NCBI GenBank assembly: GCA_015665415.1
Contig: JADFAE010000004.1
Span: 62,001-126,000, forward strand
Direction of reading: 5' to 3'
DNA from: Roseobacter sp.
GTDB taxonomy: Bacteria; Pseudomonadota; Alphaproteobacteria; Rhodobacterales; Rhodobacteraceae
Length of the DNA: 64,000 bases
Positions 18,791 to 26,732 of the stretch are shown here, piece by piece (positions within the stretch are counted from its first letter, which is position 1; each line of letters begins with the position of its first letter). A program made the translations under genes and the position numbers. Below the pieces are notes generated by a model. It saw nothing but the letters and a program-made list of their open reading frames with translations. It made no database searches and was not told the origin of the DNA.

Positions 18791-20614
18791 ATGCCCATCA
18801 GCGAAATCGAACTGATCCGCTTTCTCAGCTCCGTGCACCCCTATGACAGTCTGGAGCAGGCGCGCCTGCGTGATCTTGCGCCCCGTTTTCAAGTGCTGTC
18901 AGTGCAGGCAGGCCACCAGATCTATGGTCTGGAAGACGAACTCGCCGGGCTCTATCTGGTGCACCACGGCGAGGTTGAGGTCTCGGATGCAAACGGCATG
19001 GCTGTCTCGATCCTGGGGCCGCGCAATTCCTTTGGTGAGCGCGGATTGATCCGGGGCGGGCGCGCCGTCACCTCAGCTGTGGCCACTCTTGAGACCGTCT
19101 TGCTGCTGTTGCCACGCGCCGCGTTTGACGCGCTGATGCTGGCAGAGCCCAAGGTGGCGCGATTCTTTGACCGACGGCGTCCTGAGCCCCAGTCGCAGAA
19201 CCGTCTGACCACCACCCGCGTCGAAAGCATCATGGCCGCGAACCCGGTGACCTGCTCAGCAGGACTGACCTGTCAGGGGGCAGCGCAGCTGATGCGCGAC
19301 CATTGCATTTCCTCTGTTTGCATCACCGAGGATGACGGGCTGTTGGGCATTCTCACTACCCGCGATCTGACCGAAAAACACCTGGCTCAGGGGCTGCCGC
19401 TGTCGACACCGGTGTCGCAGGTCATGACCCGCGATCCGCTCACCCTGCCGCCCTCTGCCATTGGATCGGATGTGTTGCACGCAATGATGGAATGCCACAT
19501 TGGGCACATTCCCATCGTGCAGAATGGAGAGCTCTTGGGCATCATCACACAGACCGACCTCACCCGGTTTCAGGCGGTCAGCTCGGCTGAGCTGGTGGCC
19601 GCTGTTGCCCGTGCCAGCAGCGCCAAGGACATGGCCCGGGTCAGCGCTGAAATTCCACGCCTGCTGGTGCAACTGGTGGCCGGTGGCAATCGCCACGAGG
19701 TGGTCACCCGGCTGATCACCGATATTGCCGACACTGCAACCAGACGGTTGCTCAGCCTTGCCGAAGCCAAACTGGGCCCAGCCCCGGTGCCCTATCTCTG
19801 GCTCGCCTGTGGCAGTCAGGGGCGACAAGAGCAGACCGGTGTCTCTGATCAGGACAATTGCCTGATCCTGTCGGATCAGGCCCAGCCAGCGCATGACGCC
19901 TATTTTGCCGCATTGGCGCAATTTGTCTGCGATGGGCTCAACACCTGCGGGTATGTCCATTGTCCGGGCGATATGATGGCCTCCAATCCGCGCTGGCGCC
20001 AACCCTTGCGCATCTGGCGGGAGTATTTTGCAGGCTGGATCCGCAAACCCGGCCCCGAAGCGCAGATGCTGGCCTCGGTGATGTTCGATCTGCGCCCTAT
20101 CGGCGGTGACAAGACCCTGTTTGAGGGGCTGCAAGCGCAAGTTCTGGCCTCCGCCAGCGCCAATTCGATCTTTACCGCCCATATGACCTCCAATGCGTTG
20201 AAACACACGCCGCCCTTGGGGCTCTTGCGCGGCTTTGCCACCATCAGGTCGGGCGAGCATCGCAACACTCTGGACATGAAGCACAACGGCGTGGTGCCGG
20301 TGACGGATCTGGGCCGGATCTATGCGCTGCAGGCCAGGATCAAAGCGGTGAATACCCGCGCCCGACTGGAGGCCGCCGCCGCCGCAGGTGCCATCAGCCC
20401 CAGCGGCGCACGGGATCTGATCGATGCCTATGATCTGATCGCGCAGACACGGCTTGAACATCAGGCCCAGTTGGTGCGCGCGGCCCAGGTGCCGGACAAC
20501 TACCTGGCCCCGTCGGATCTGTCGGACTTTGAGCGAAGTCATCTGCGCGACGCCTTTGTTGTGGTAAAGACCATGCAATCCGCGCTGGGTCATGGCACAT
20601 CCATGTTGAGCTGA
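18791..20614 (+). CDS. cNMP-binding / CBS-pair / DUF294 nucleotidyltransferase-like signalling protein
   Basis: A 607-residue soluble protein with four parts in order. A cyclic-nucleotide-binding-like domain (about 15-120) has FGERGLIRGGRAVTSA. A pair of CBS domains (about 145-265) has VMTRDPLTLPPSA and GIITQTDLTRF. A DUF294 nucleotidyltransferase-like domain has GSQGRQEQTGVSDQDNCLIL (Gly341-Ser342, Asp353-x-Asp355), and a helical DUF294 C-terminal domain closes it. CBS pairs commonly bind adenine nucleotides. Related proteins are found beside acetate-type symporters in Pseudomonas and other bacteria, but the target of the transferase is not known to me. The context suggests control of the symporter or its expression. 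Confidence 0.9.
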   Translation: MPISEIELIRFLSSVHPYDSLEQARLRDLAPRFQVLSVQAGHQIYGLEDELAGLYLVHHGEVEVSDANGMAVSILGPRNSFGERGLIRGGRAVTSAVATLETVLLLLPRAAFDALMLAEPKVARFFDRRRPEPQSQNRLTTTRVESIMAANPVTCSAGLTCQGAAQLMRDHCISSVCITEDDGLLGILTTRDLTEKHLAQGLPLSTPVSQVMTRDPLTLPPSAIGSDVLHAMMECHIGHIPIVQNGELLGIITQTDLTRFQAVSSAELVAAVARASSAKDMARVSAEIPRLLVQLVAGGNRHEVVTRLITDIADTATRRLLSLAEAKLGPAPVPYLWLACGSQGRQEQTGVSDQDNCLILSDQAQPAHDAYFAALAQFVCDGLNTCGYVHCPGDMMASNPRWRQPLRIWREYFAGWIRKPGPEAQMLASVMFDLRPIGGDKTLFEGLQAQVLASASANSIFTAHMTSNALKHTPPLGLLRGFATIRSGEHRNTLDMKHNGVVPVTDLGRIYALQARIKAVNTRARLEAAAAAGAISPSGARDLIDAYDLIAQTRLEHQAQLVRAAQVPDNYLAPSDLSDFERSHLRDAFVVVKTMQSALGHGTSMLS

Positions 20615-20713
20615 GCGCAGTGCCTGCGGCCTTTGTCAGCGCCCGGGGTGAGGAAATTTGGAAAGATGAAACCGGCCTGCGGGAGAGACCGCTGGCAATC
20701 ATGAGGGTTAGGG

Positions 20714-21232
20714 ATGTTTCTGGAACTGATTGCAGTGATTTTTGCCGGTATCGCCATGGCCGGTGTGGTGATGTTGATCAATCGCATCACCGGTGGCCGC
20801 CTGCCTCGTTGGCTCGCCCCGGTGGCGGCCGGGCTGGCGATGATCGCTGTTACCGTAGCCTCGGAATACGGCTGGTATAGCCGCACTGTCAAAGCTCTGC
20901 CACAAGGCGTGGTGGTGGCCGAGGCCATCGAAAGCCGCAGCCTCTATCGACCCTGGACCTATCTGGTGCCCTATTATGATCGGTTTGTTGCTGTTGATAC
21001 TGCCGGGATGCAAAGCCATGCAGCAAAACCACATCAGCATCTGGCCGATCTCTACTTTTTTGGCCGCTGGGCCCCGATCAGCCAGCTGAGCACGGTGGTG
21101 GATTGCACCGCAGGACGCCGTGCCTTGGTCAGCGCAGAGACCGCGTTTGCCGACAACGGAGAGATCAGCGGCGTTGACTGGATCGCCGCCCCCACTGGCG
21201 ATGCGATCGTGGCAACCATCTGCGGAGGCTGA
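20714..21232 (+). CDS. Membrane-anchored protein of unknown function in the acetate cluster
   Basis: I do not recognise a named family. The 172-residue product starts with two hydrophobic helices (about 2-22 and 32-49). A polar domain follows, with WTYLVPYYDRFVAVDTAGMQ, an Arg-Trp pair in YFFGRWAPIS, and a C-terminal ISGVDWIAAPTGDAIVATICGG. It sits 99 nt after the DUF294 gene and 3 nt before the exonuclease gene, so it is almost certainly co-translated with the latter and may act with it at the membrane. Confidence 0.85.
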   Translation: MFLELIAVIFAGIAMAGVVMLINRITGGRLPRWLAPVAAGLAMIAVTVASEYGWYSRTVKALPQGVVVAEAIESRSLYRPWTYLVPYYDRFVAVDTAGMQSHAAKPHQHLADLYFFGRWAPISQLSTVVDCTAGRRALVSAETAFADNGEISGVDWIAAPTGDAIVATICGG

Positions 21233-21235
21233 GCC

Positions 21236-22690
21236 ATGCTGACCCAGCTGAGTCTGAGATTGCGAATCTTTCTGTTCTTTGGCCTATTGGCCTTTGGGGC
21301 CATTGCGGTGATCCTTGGGGGGCTTTGGCTTGGGTATCAACGCGCAGCAACAGCGGCCCTGCTCGACCCCTTTGTCTTTGTCGGATTGCTCAGCAGCTTT
21401 GCCATTCTGGGTCTCTGCGCCGGGATCTGGCTGTTGTTTGACGAACATGTGGCCAGGCCAATCGAGACGCTGGCCTCTGACATGCGCCTGCGCGCCCATG
21501 GCGGGGTGTCGCGGGATATCGATCCCGAAACAGCACGATACCTTGGCGATCTGGCACCGGCCGCAGCCGGGCTTGCCGGACAATTGGGAGAGGCCACCCT
21601 GCACACGGCCCACAGTATTGCCGAGGAGACCAGCCGCCTGGAAGCACAGAAACAACATCTCACCGCCCTGCTGAGCGAAATCCCCATGGCCACGGTGATG
21701 GCGGGACCGGATCATCGCATCGTGCTTTACGATGCGCAGGCGGCCCTTGTCTTGGCGCAGATCGCGCACCCCAGGCTCAACGCCTGCCTGCATGAGTATC
21801 TCGACCGCAAAACCCTGGAGGCCGCCCATGGGAAAATGTTGCGCTGTGGCAAGGAGGTCCGCGCCTTGGTGCCAGGCTGCGACGGCGCACAAAGCTACCA
21901 GCTGATCCTCAAACCACTGGGCGGCAACGACGGCTATATCCTGATCTTTGACGCCGCCACTGCAGAGATTGCCCCAGAGGATCCACGCCCGCTGGTCTAT
22001 GATTTCGACCTGCTCGACCAACCGTTGCAAAAGATCCAGGACCGACCGCTCCAGGATCTGTGCTTTACCGTCTTTGACACCGAAACCACGGGTCTCTTGC
22101 CCCACAAAGACGAGATCGTGCAGATCGGAGCCCGCCGCGTGGTCAAGGGACGGCTGGTGATGGGCGAGTGTTTTGACACTCTGGTGGATCCTGAGCGCCC
22201 TATCCCTGCGGGGGCGACCCGGGTGCATGGGATCACAAATGAGAGGGTTCGCGGGGCGCAGAAGATCAACCAGGTTGCTGCCGCCTTCCATCACTTTGCC
22301 TCCGATACGGTGATTGTCGCCCACAACGCCCCCTTTGACATGGCCTTTCTGCGCCGCCACGCAAACGCGTCCGGTATCGACTGGGATCACCCCATTCTGG
22401 ATACGGTGCTGCTGAGTGCGGTGCTGTTTGGCACCTCTGTGCCGCATACGCTGGATGCGCTATGTGAGCGCTTGGATATCAGCATTCCCAGCACCCTGCG
22501 CCACACCGCGCTGGGGGATGCCCAGGCCACTGCCGAAGCGCTGGTCAAGATGATCCCGATGTTGCAGGCGCGCGGTTTTGACAGCCTCGGCGCGGTCCTT
22601 GCGCAGACCCGTCGCCATGGGCGCCTGCTTGAGGACCTGAACCCGGTGGACAATCACGGCGGCACGTGGCAGGCAGGCAAAACCACCTGA
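21236..22690 (+). CDS. DEDDh 3'-5' exonuclease (DnaQ-like) fused to a membrane sensor-like N-terminus
   Basis: The 484-residue protein has two halves. Residues 1-70 contain two membrane helices. Residues ~69-90 (DEHVARPIETLASDMRLRAHG) look like a HAMP linker, and ~140-240 (LLSEIPMATVMAGPDHRIVLYD...) look like a PAS-type sensor, the layout of a sensor kinase. In place of a kinase, residues ~275-445 form a DnaQ/RNase T exonuclease: Asp281 and Glu283 in FDTETTG, Asp368 in HNAPFDMAF, and His423 and Asp428 in RHTALGDA. All DEDDh residues are present. DnaQ-like nucleases occur beside DUF294 and acetate symporter genes elsewhere. Role unknown; it is the last gene of the acetate module. Confidence 0.9.
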   Translation: MLTQLSLRLRIFLFFGLLAFGAIAVILGGLWLGYQRAATAALLDPFVFVGLLSSFAILGLCAGIWLLFDEHVARPIETLASDMRLRAHGGVSRDIDPETARYLGDLAPAAAGLAGQLGEATLHTAHSIAEETSRLEAQKQHLTALLSEIPMATVMAGPDHRIVLYDAQAALVLAQIAHPRLNACLHEYLDRKTLEAAHGKMLRCGKEVRALVPGCDGAQSYQLILKPLGGNDGYILIFDAATAEIAPEDPRPLVYDFDLLDQPLQKIQDRPLQDLCFTVFDTETTGLLPHKDEIVQIGARRVVKGRLVMGECFDTLVDPERPIPAGATRVHGITNERVRGAQKINQVAAAFHHFASDTVIVAHNAPFDMAFLRRHANASGIDWDHPILDTVLLSAVLFGTSVPHTLDALCERLDISIPSTLRHTALGDAQATAEALVKMIPMLQARGFDSLGAVLAQTRRHGRLLEDLNPVDNHGGTWQAGKTT

Positions 22691-22705
22691 CGTGAGGCGC
22701 GCGAC

Positions 22706-23206
22706 ATGCCAGAAACCAGATTTATTCCCGGAGCAGATACCGCCCGGGCCTATCGCGATGCCCTGGGCTGTTTTGGCACCGGGGTCACCATTGTGACCAC
22801 CCTGACCAAGACAGGCCCGCTGGCAATCACCGTCAACAGTTTTACCTCTGTCTCTTTGGATCCGGCCCTGCTGCTGTGGTGCCCGGCCCGCAGTTCGCTG
22901 CGCCATGATGCCTTTGTTGCTGCCAAAGCATTCTCGATCCATGTTCTGGCGGAAGACCAGTTGGAAATGGCCCAGCATTTTGCCAAAAACGGCGAGGGGT
23001 TTTGCGACGGCAAGTGGCAGTTGAGCGCGGCCGACACCCCGGCCCTGCCTGGGGTGCTTGCGCGTTTTGATTGCACCCATTTCGAGGCCCATCCCGCTGG
23101 CGATCACACGATTCTGATCGGTCAGGTGAAAGCAGTGACAACCCGCCCCGGCAAAGGGTTGATCTTCAAGCGCGGTCAATATGGCGGCTTCTTGGAGCAG
23201 CTTTGA
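22706..23206 (+). CDS. Flavin reductase-like domain protein
   Basis: The 166-residue protein has the flavin_reduct split-barrel pattern: CFGTGVTIVTTLTKTGPLAITVNSF, then SVSLDPALLLWCPARSSLRHD, and the C-terminal HTILIGQVKAV. Such proteins supply reduced FMN/FAD to a partner monooxygenase or act as flavin-binding reductases. No partner oxygenase is adjacent. It starts 15 nt after the exonuclease gene on the same strand and might share its transcript. Its end is convergent with the ferredoxin-like gene. Confidence 0.88.
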   Translation: MPETRFIPGADTARAYRDALGCFGTGVTIVTTLTKTGPLAITVNSFTSVSLDPALLLWCPARSSLRHDAFVAAKAFSIHVLAEDQLEMAQHFAKNGEGFCDGKWQLSAADTPALPGVLARFDCTHFEAHPAGDHTILIGQVKAVTTRPGKGLIFKRGQYGGFLEQL

Positions 23207-23228
23207 GACAGTCGCGAGAGCCGAGATC

Positions 23229-24350
23229 TCAGGTGACCGGATCAGCCGCGATATCCCGGCGTTGCGGCTGCGTGATCCGCGGCTTGAGCGTCATGCAGGG
23301 TGACAGCCGCAGGGCGCGCTGAGGACAGGCCGAGACACATAGGCCACATTGGATGCATTTGGATTCGGTGAAATCGAACCCGCGACCATTTGCGGCAAAG
23401 GAAATCGCCCCGGTCGGGCATATCCAATGACAGGCCTGACAGCAGTCACAGCTTTCACGGGTCAGGGTCACCCGGCCATAGGGCGACCAATCCGGCAAGC
23501 GGACCCGCGTGGTTCCAACAGGCAGCAAAACCTGTGCGCAATTGCGGACGATCTCCCAACGGCTACTGTCTTGCGTGATACCGGGAAGGATCTGCAAAGA
23601 GGCTGTCGGGGGTTGCACAGCTGCCTCCCGCAGTTCGTCCACATGTGAAAAAAGCACAAATCGACCAGCGCCTCCCAGGGCCTCGACCATAGCCAGTTCC
23701 TGAAGCTGCAACCTTCGGTCCGCCGGGCTCTGCGCAGCCTGGATCCAGATCTGATCACACCCCGTTGCCATGGCGTACAACAAACCGGGATGTGCCAGCT
23801 TGCCCAGGCTACACACTTCAACCAGTGTCGCAAAAACTGGTTCTCCGCCATCCAACAGCTCCCCCCACAGCGGTTGGCGCTCGGCATCGGGATCGATGCC
23901 CTTCACAGTCAACCGTGCCCGCCCTGCCACCAGGCCCCTGCCCGTGTCGCCCGTTTTGCCGCTTTCCTCTGCGCTGTCAGTACTACCTGCCCGATCCTGT
24001 TGGAATAGGTGGCGCACGCTCAGCGACATCCCTTGGTCAAACAGCACAAGAATTTGCGCATTTCCTGTTTCCCGCTGGCGATCATGGGCAGCAAGGCAAA
24101 GATCCTCAAACGGCAGATCTGAAGGGATGCCAGCTCCCATAAGGGTTTCCGCCAATGCCCCCAATACCCGGGATCTGCGCCGCCAATGCCGAAGCAAGTG
24201 CTGCGTTTCCATGGTCTGCTGCGCGACGTTCACCGGCCCGCATTGCCCACAAAGACATCTGGTCCAGAAGCCCCAGCCCCGAACTTGCGGTCGATCGGGC
24301 ATTTCCACGGTCACCTCAGAGGCGTCTAAAGTTTCATGCAGCATTTCCAA
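23229..24350 (-). CDS. 4Fe-4S dicluster ferredoxin-type protein, possibly shortened
   Basis: The reading frame gives up to 373 residues. The C-terminal part carries two [4Fe-4S] motifs, CDCCQACHWICPTGAI and CIQCGLCVSACPQRAL, each with the CxxCxxCxxxCP spacing. The preceding segment (LLYAMATGCDQIWIQAAQ ... PDWSPYGRVTLTRESC) resembles the C-terminal half of larger (~650-residue) multi-cluster proteins found near formate dehydrogenase genes in related bacteria. The N-terminal clusters of those proteins are missing here, and the tail is short. It may be a shortened paralogue. The start is unclear (TTG 24350 or ATG 24344). It is convergent with the flavin reductase gene, with a 22-nt gap. Confidence 0.65.
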   Translation of the reverse strand: MEMLHETLDASEVTVEMPDRPQVRGWGFWTRCLCGQCGPVNVAQQTMETQHLLRHWRRRSRVLGALAETLMGAGIPSDLPFEDLCLAAHDRQRETGNAQILVLFDQGMSLSVRHLFQQDRAGSTDSAEESGKTGDTGRGLVAGRARLTVKGIDPDAERQPLWGELLDGGEPVFATLVEVCSLGKLAHPGLLYAMATGCDQIWIQAAQSPADRRLQLQELAMVEALGGAGRFVLFSHVDELREAAVQPPTASLQILPGITQDSSRWEIVRNCAQVLLPVGTTRVRLPDWSPYGRVTLTRESCDCCQACHWICPTGAISFAANGRGFDFTESKCIQCGLCVSACPQRALRLSPCMTLKPRITQPQRRDIAADPVT

Positions 24351-24431
24351 AAATTAACATAGACTTCACCCAATCCACCAATCAGACTCAACCATAGGGT
24401 GATTTTTTTCGATACCCTGCCCCTCAAGCCC

Positions 24432-24468
24432 AAAAAAAATCCGCCAAACCCCAGGGGTCGGCGGATTC
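24432..24468 (-). terminator. Intrinsic terminator of the pyrimidine ABC transporter operon
   Basis: On the minus strand AATCCGCC...GGCGGATT forms the stem, with an inner CCCCTGGGG, followed by TTTTTT. It lies about 85 nt beyond the stop of the binding-protein gene. Confidence 0.88.
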
Positions 24469-24553
24469 TTCACTTTTCATTTACTCAGGCTTAACTCTGC
24501 GCTCTGCGCCACAGGCAAGGGCACCATGATGCCTTACCCGCCAGCTGCCAGAT

Positions 24554-25537
24554 TTACTTCAGAGCCGCATCCGTGATGGCATGAGTCCAGGCCCCCTCCG
24601 GCACTTTTGTGATCACCGGATCGGAACCGCCACCCAACAGGGTTTCGACAGTTCGGTCAAAGTCGGCCGGATCCAGAGCACCATTGCTGCCTGCAGTCAA
24701 CTTGGCAATCTCACCCATCATCCGCTTTTGATGTGCTTCAGTTTGAGCCCCTGATGCATCATTGTCCAAAACGATCTCGGCCGCCTCATCAGGATGAGAT
24801 TCGGCGTATTTCCATCCTTTCATCGAGGCACGAACAAAACGCACCATACGATCCTGGAATGCGGGATCCTCCAGATTTTCCTCAAGCGTATAGATACCGT
24901 CTTCCAAGGTTGCGACACCTTGATCTTCATACCTGAATGTCACCAACTCATCTTCGGAAACACCGGCGTCCAGCACCTGACCATATTCATTGTAAGTCAT
25001 GGTCGAGATACAATCCGCCTGACGCTGCAACAACGGGTCAACGTTGAACGCCTGTTTCAGGACCGTTACACCATCTTCCCCACCATCGGTGCTGATGCCC
25101 TCCTGGCTCATCCAGCTCAGGAACGGATATTCATTGCCAAAGAACCAAACTCCAATTGTCTTTCCCTTGAAATCTGCAGGGCTGGTGATGCCGGTATCCT
25201 TCCAGCAGGTCAGCATCAGGCCCGAACTCTTGAAGGGCTGGGCAATGTTGACCAATGGCAGGCCCCGTTCACGCGCCGCCAGTGCCGAAGGCATCCAGTT
25301 CAGCATGACATCGGCCCCACCGCCAGCCAGAACCTGCGGCGGCGCAATGTCAGGCCCGCCGGGCAGGATGGTCACGTCCAGATCTTCTTCGCTATAAAAA
25401 CCCTTGTCGAGCGCGACATAATAGCCAGCAAACTGTGCCTGCGTCACCCATTGCAGCTGCAACCGAACTTCATCCGAGGCCTGCGCCGCCCCAACTGCGC
25501 CCAAGGTAAAGGCGGCTGCCGTCAGTAAATGTTTCAT
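24554..25537 (-). CDS. ABC transporter substrate-binding protein (NMT1/THI5-like)
   Basis: A periplasmic receptor of 327 residues with a Sec signal peptide (MKHLLTAAAFTLGAVGAAQA) and the NMT1/ThiY-like fold. RLQLQWVTQAQFAGYYVALD and KGFYSEEDLDVTILPGGPD are typical, and DVMLNWMPSALAARERG follows. The ATG at 25537 has GGGAGA upstream; the longer open frame from 25624 lacks a signal peptide start. It closes an eight-gene minus-strand run with dihydropyrimidinase and amidohydrolase genes, so I infer a pyrimidine or related ring compound as ligand. Family members otherwise bind thiamine-pyrimidine precursors, riboflavin or sulfonates. Confidence 0.9.
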   Translation of the reverse strand: MKHLLTAAAFTLGAVGAAQASDEVRLQLQWVTQAQFAGYYVALDKGFYSEEDLDVTILPGGPDIAPPQVLAGGGADVMLNWMPSALAARERGLPLVNIAQPFKSSGLMLTCWKDTGITSPADFKGKTIGVWFFGNEYPFLSWMSQEGISTDGGEDGVTVLKQAFNVDPLLQRQADCISTMTYNEYGQVLDAGVSEDELVTFRYEDQGVATLEDGIYTLEENLEDPAFQDRMVRFVRASMKGWKYAESHPDEAAEIVLDNDASGAQTEAHQKRMMGEIAKLTAGSNGALDPADFDRTVETLLGGGSDPVITKVPEGAWTHAITDAALK

Positions 25538-25663
25538 TGGTAGGTTCTCCCTGTTTGTTATGAGCAAAGCTTGCGCGAATTTGACCCTTCGATCAAAGAA
25601 TTTTATTCTACTATTTTCAGTCACTTGACCTTTTTGCGCAGGCCCTGAGCACGATCAGTAGCG

Positions 25664-25690
25664 CTTTGATTGATTTTTGATCACTCAAAG
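25664..25690 (-). other. Intra-operon hairpin between second permease and binding protein
   Basis: CTTTGATTGAT and ATCACTCAAAG form an 11-bp stem with one mismatch in the 225-nt gap. No T-run follows, so it is more likely an mRNA-processing or stability hairpin than a terminator. It could protect the 3'-proximal binding-protein mRNA. Confidence 0.45.
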
Positions 25691-25762
25691 GCAAATAGCC
25701 AGCGTACCCCTCTGGCAAAGCCACCCCGAAGCGCTGCCCGGGATGGCTGGTTCATCTCCTGT

Positions 25763-26608
25763 CTAGCCCCGTTGTGACGGATGCCAGAAGGTCAGCGTTT
25801 TCTCCAGCAAAGCAATGGTGCCGTAAAAGAAAGAGCCTGCCAGTGCTGCAACCAGGATTTCTGCCCAGACCATGTCCAGAGCCATCTGGCCGACGCTGGT
25901 GGAAATACGAAACCCCATGCCAACGGTCGGAGAGCCAAAAAACTCGGCCACGATCGCGCCAACCAGTGCCAGAGTGGTGGAAATCTTCAGCCCATTAAAG
26001 ATAAAGGGCAAGGCTGCCGGCAGGCGCAGCTTGAAAAAGCTCTGCCAATAGCTTGCCGCATAGGTCTGCATCAGATCACGCTGCATGGCAGAGGTTTCGC
26101 GCAGTCCCGCCACCGTGTTGACCAACATGGGAAAGAACACCATGACCACCACCACGGCCGCCTTGGACTGCCAGTCGAAACCAAACCACATCACCAGGAT
26201 TGGCGCGGTGCCAACGATGGGGAGGGCCGCGACAAAATTTCCAACCGGCAGAAGCCCGCGGCGCAGGAAATCACTACGATCCACCGCAACCGCCATCACC
26301 AGCGCCGCGCAGCAGCCCATCACATAACCCGACAAGGCCCCTTTCAAAAAGGTCTGGCTCAGATCCTGCCACAGGATTGGCAGCGAACTGGCAAAACGCT
26401 CAGCAATCAGGCTCGGCGGCGGCAGGATCACCAAAGAGACCTCCAGCCCGCGCACCAACAGCTCCCAGGCTATCAACACCGTAGCGCCGAATATCACCGG
26501 CACTGCCAGCTTGACGGCACGGGTCGCAGAGGTGCGGCCATTGGCCAAAACACTGTTGAGCCACCAGCCGCCGCACCAGATCAGACCTGCAAGAAGAACC
26601 AACATCAT
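25763..26608 (-). CDS. ABC transporter permease
   Basis: A 281-residue inner-membrane protein with about six helices and the BPD_transp_1 (EAA-loop) region: MQRDLMQTYAASYWQSFFKLRLPAALPFIFNG. It belongs to the SsuC/TauC/ThiX-like permease group. It is the second of two permease genes in the pyrimidine-linked transporter and probably forms a heterodimer with the product of 26733-27650. The gap between the two genes (124 nt) holds an intergenic repeat. Confidence 0.92.
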   Translation of the reverse strand: MMLVLLAGLIWCGGWWLNSVLANGRTSATRAVKLAVPVIFGATVLIAWELLVRGLEVSLVILPPPSLIAERFASSLPILWQDLSQTFLKGALSGYVMGCCAALVMAVAVDRSDFLRRGLLPVGNFVAALPIVGTAPILVMWFGFDWQSKAAVVVVMVFFPMLVNTVAGLRETSAMQRDLMQTYAASYWQSFFKLRLPAALPFIFNGLKISTTLALVGAIVAEFFGSPTVGMGFRISTSVGQMALDMVWAEILVAALAGSFFYGTIALLEKTLTFWHPSQRG

Positions 26609-26660
26609 CTTTGGCCTGCCTTTCTGGTCTCAACAGCGACCACCAGGAGTTTCTGCGAAT

Positions 26661-26718
26661 TCATTTGGCCCAAAATATCCCGGGGGAGCCGCGCTTGCGC
26701 GGCGGGGGCAGCGCCCCC
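26661..26718. repeat. Roseobacter-type intergenic repeat, copy A
   Basis: The 26 nt at 26661-26686 (core TTTGGCCCAAAATATCCCGG) are identical to 30366-30391. An extra hairpin (GCCGCGCTTGCGCGGC, 26688-26703) follows, and then GGGGGCAGCGCCCCC at 26704-26718, also shared. It lies between the two permease genes. Such elements are recalled as common between genes in this group, but I cannot count copies outside the window. Confidence 0.8.
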
Positions 26719-26732
26719 TCTTGTCGCTCTCC

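Noticed and set aside
25600-25640. TTGACC half-site before the binding-protein gene as another RutR operator
   Set aside because: Only one half (CTTGACC) is present and no facing GGTCAA half lies at the right spacing.
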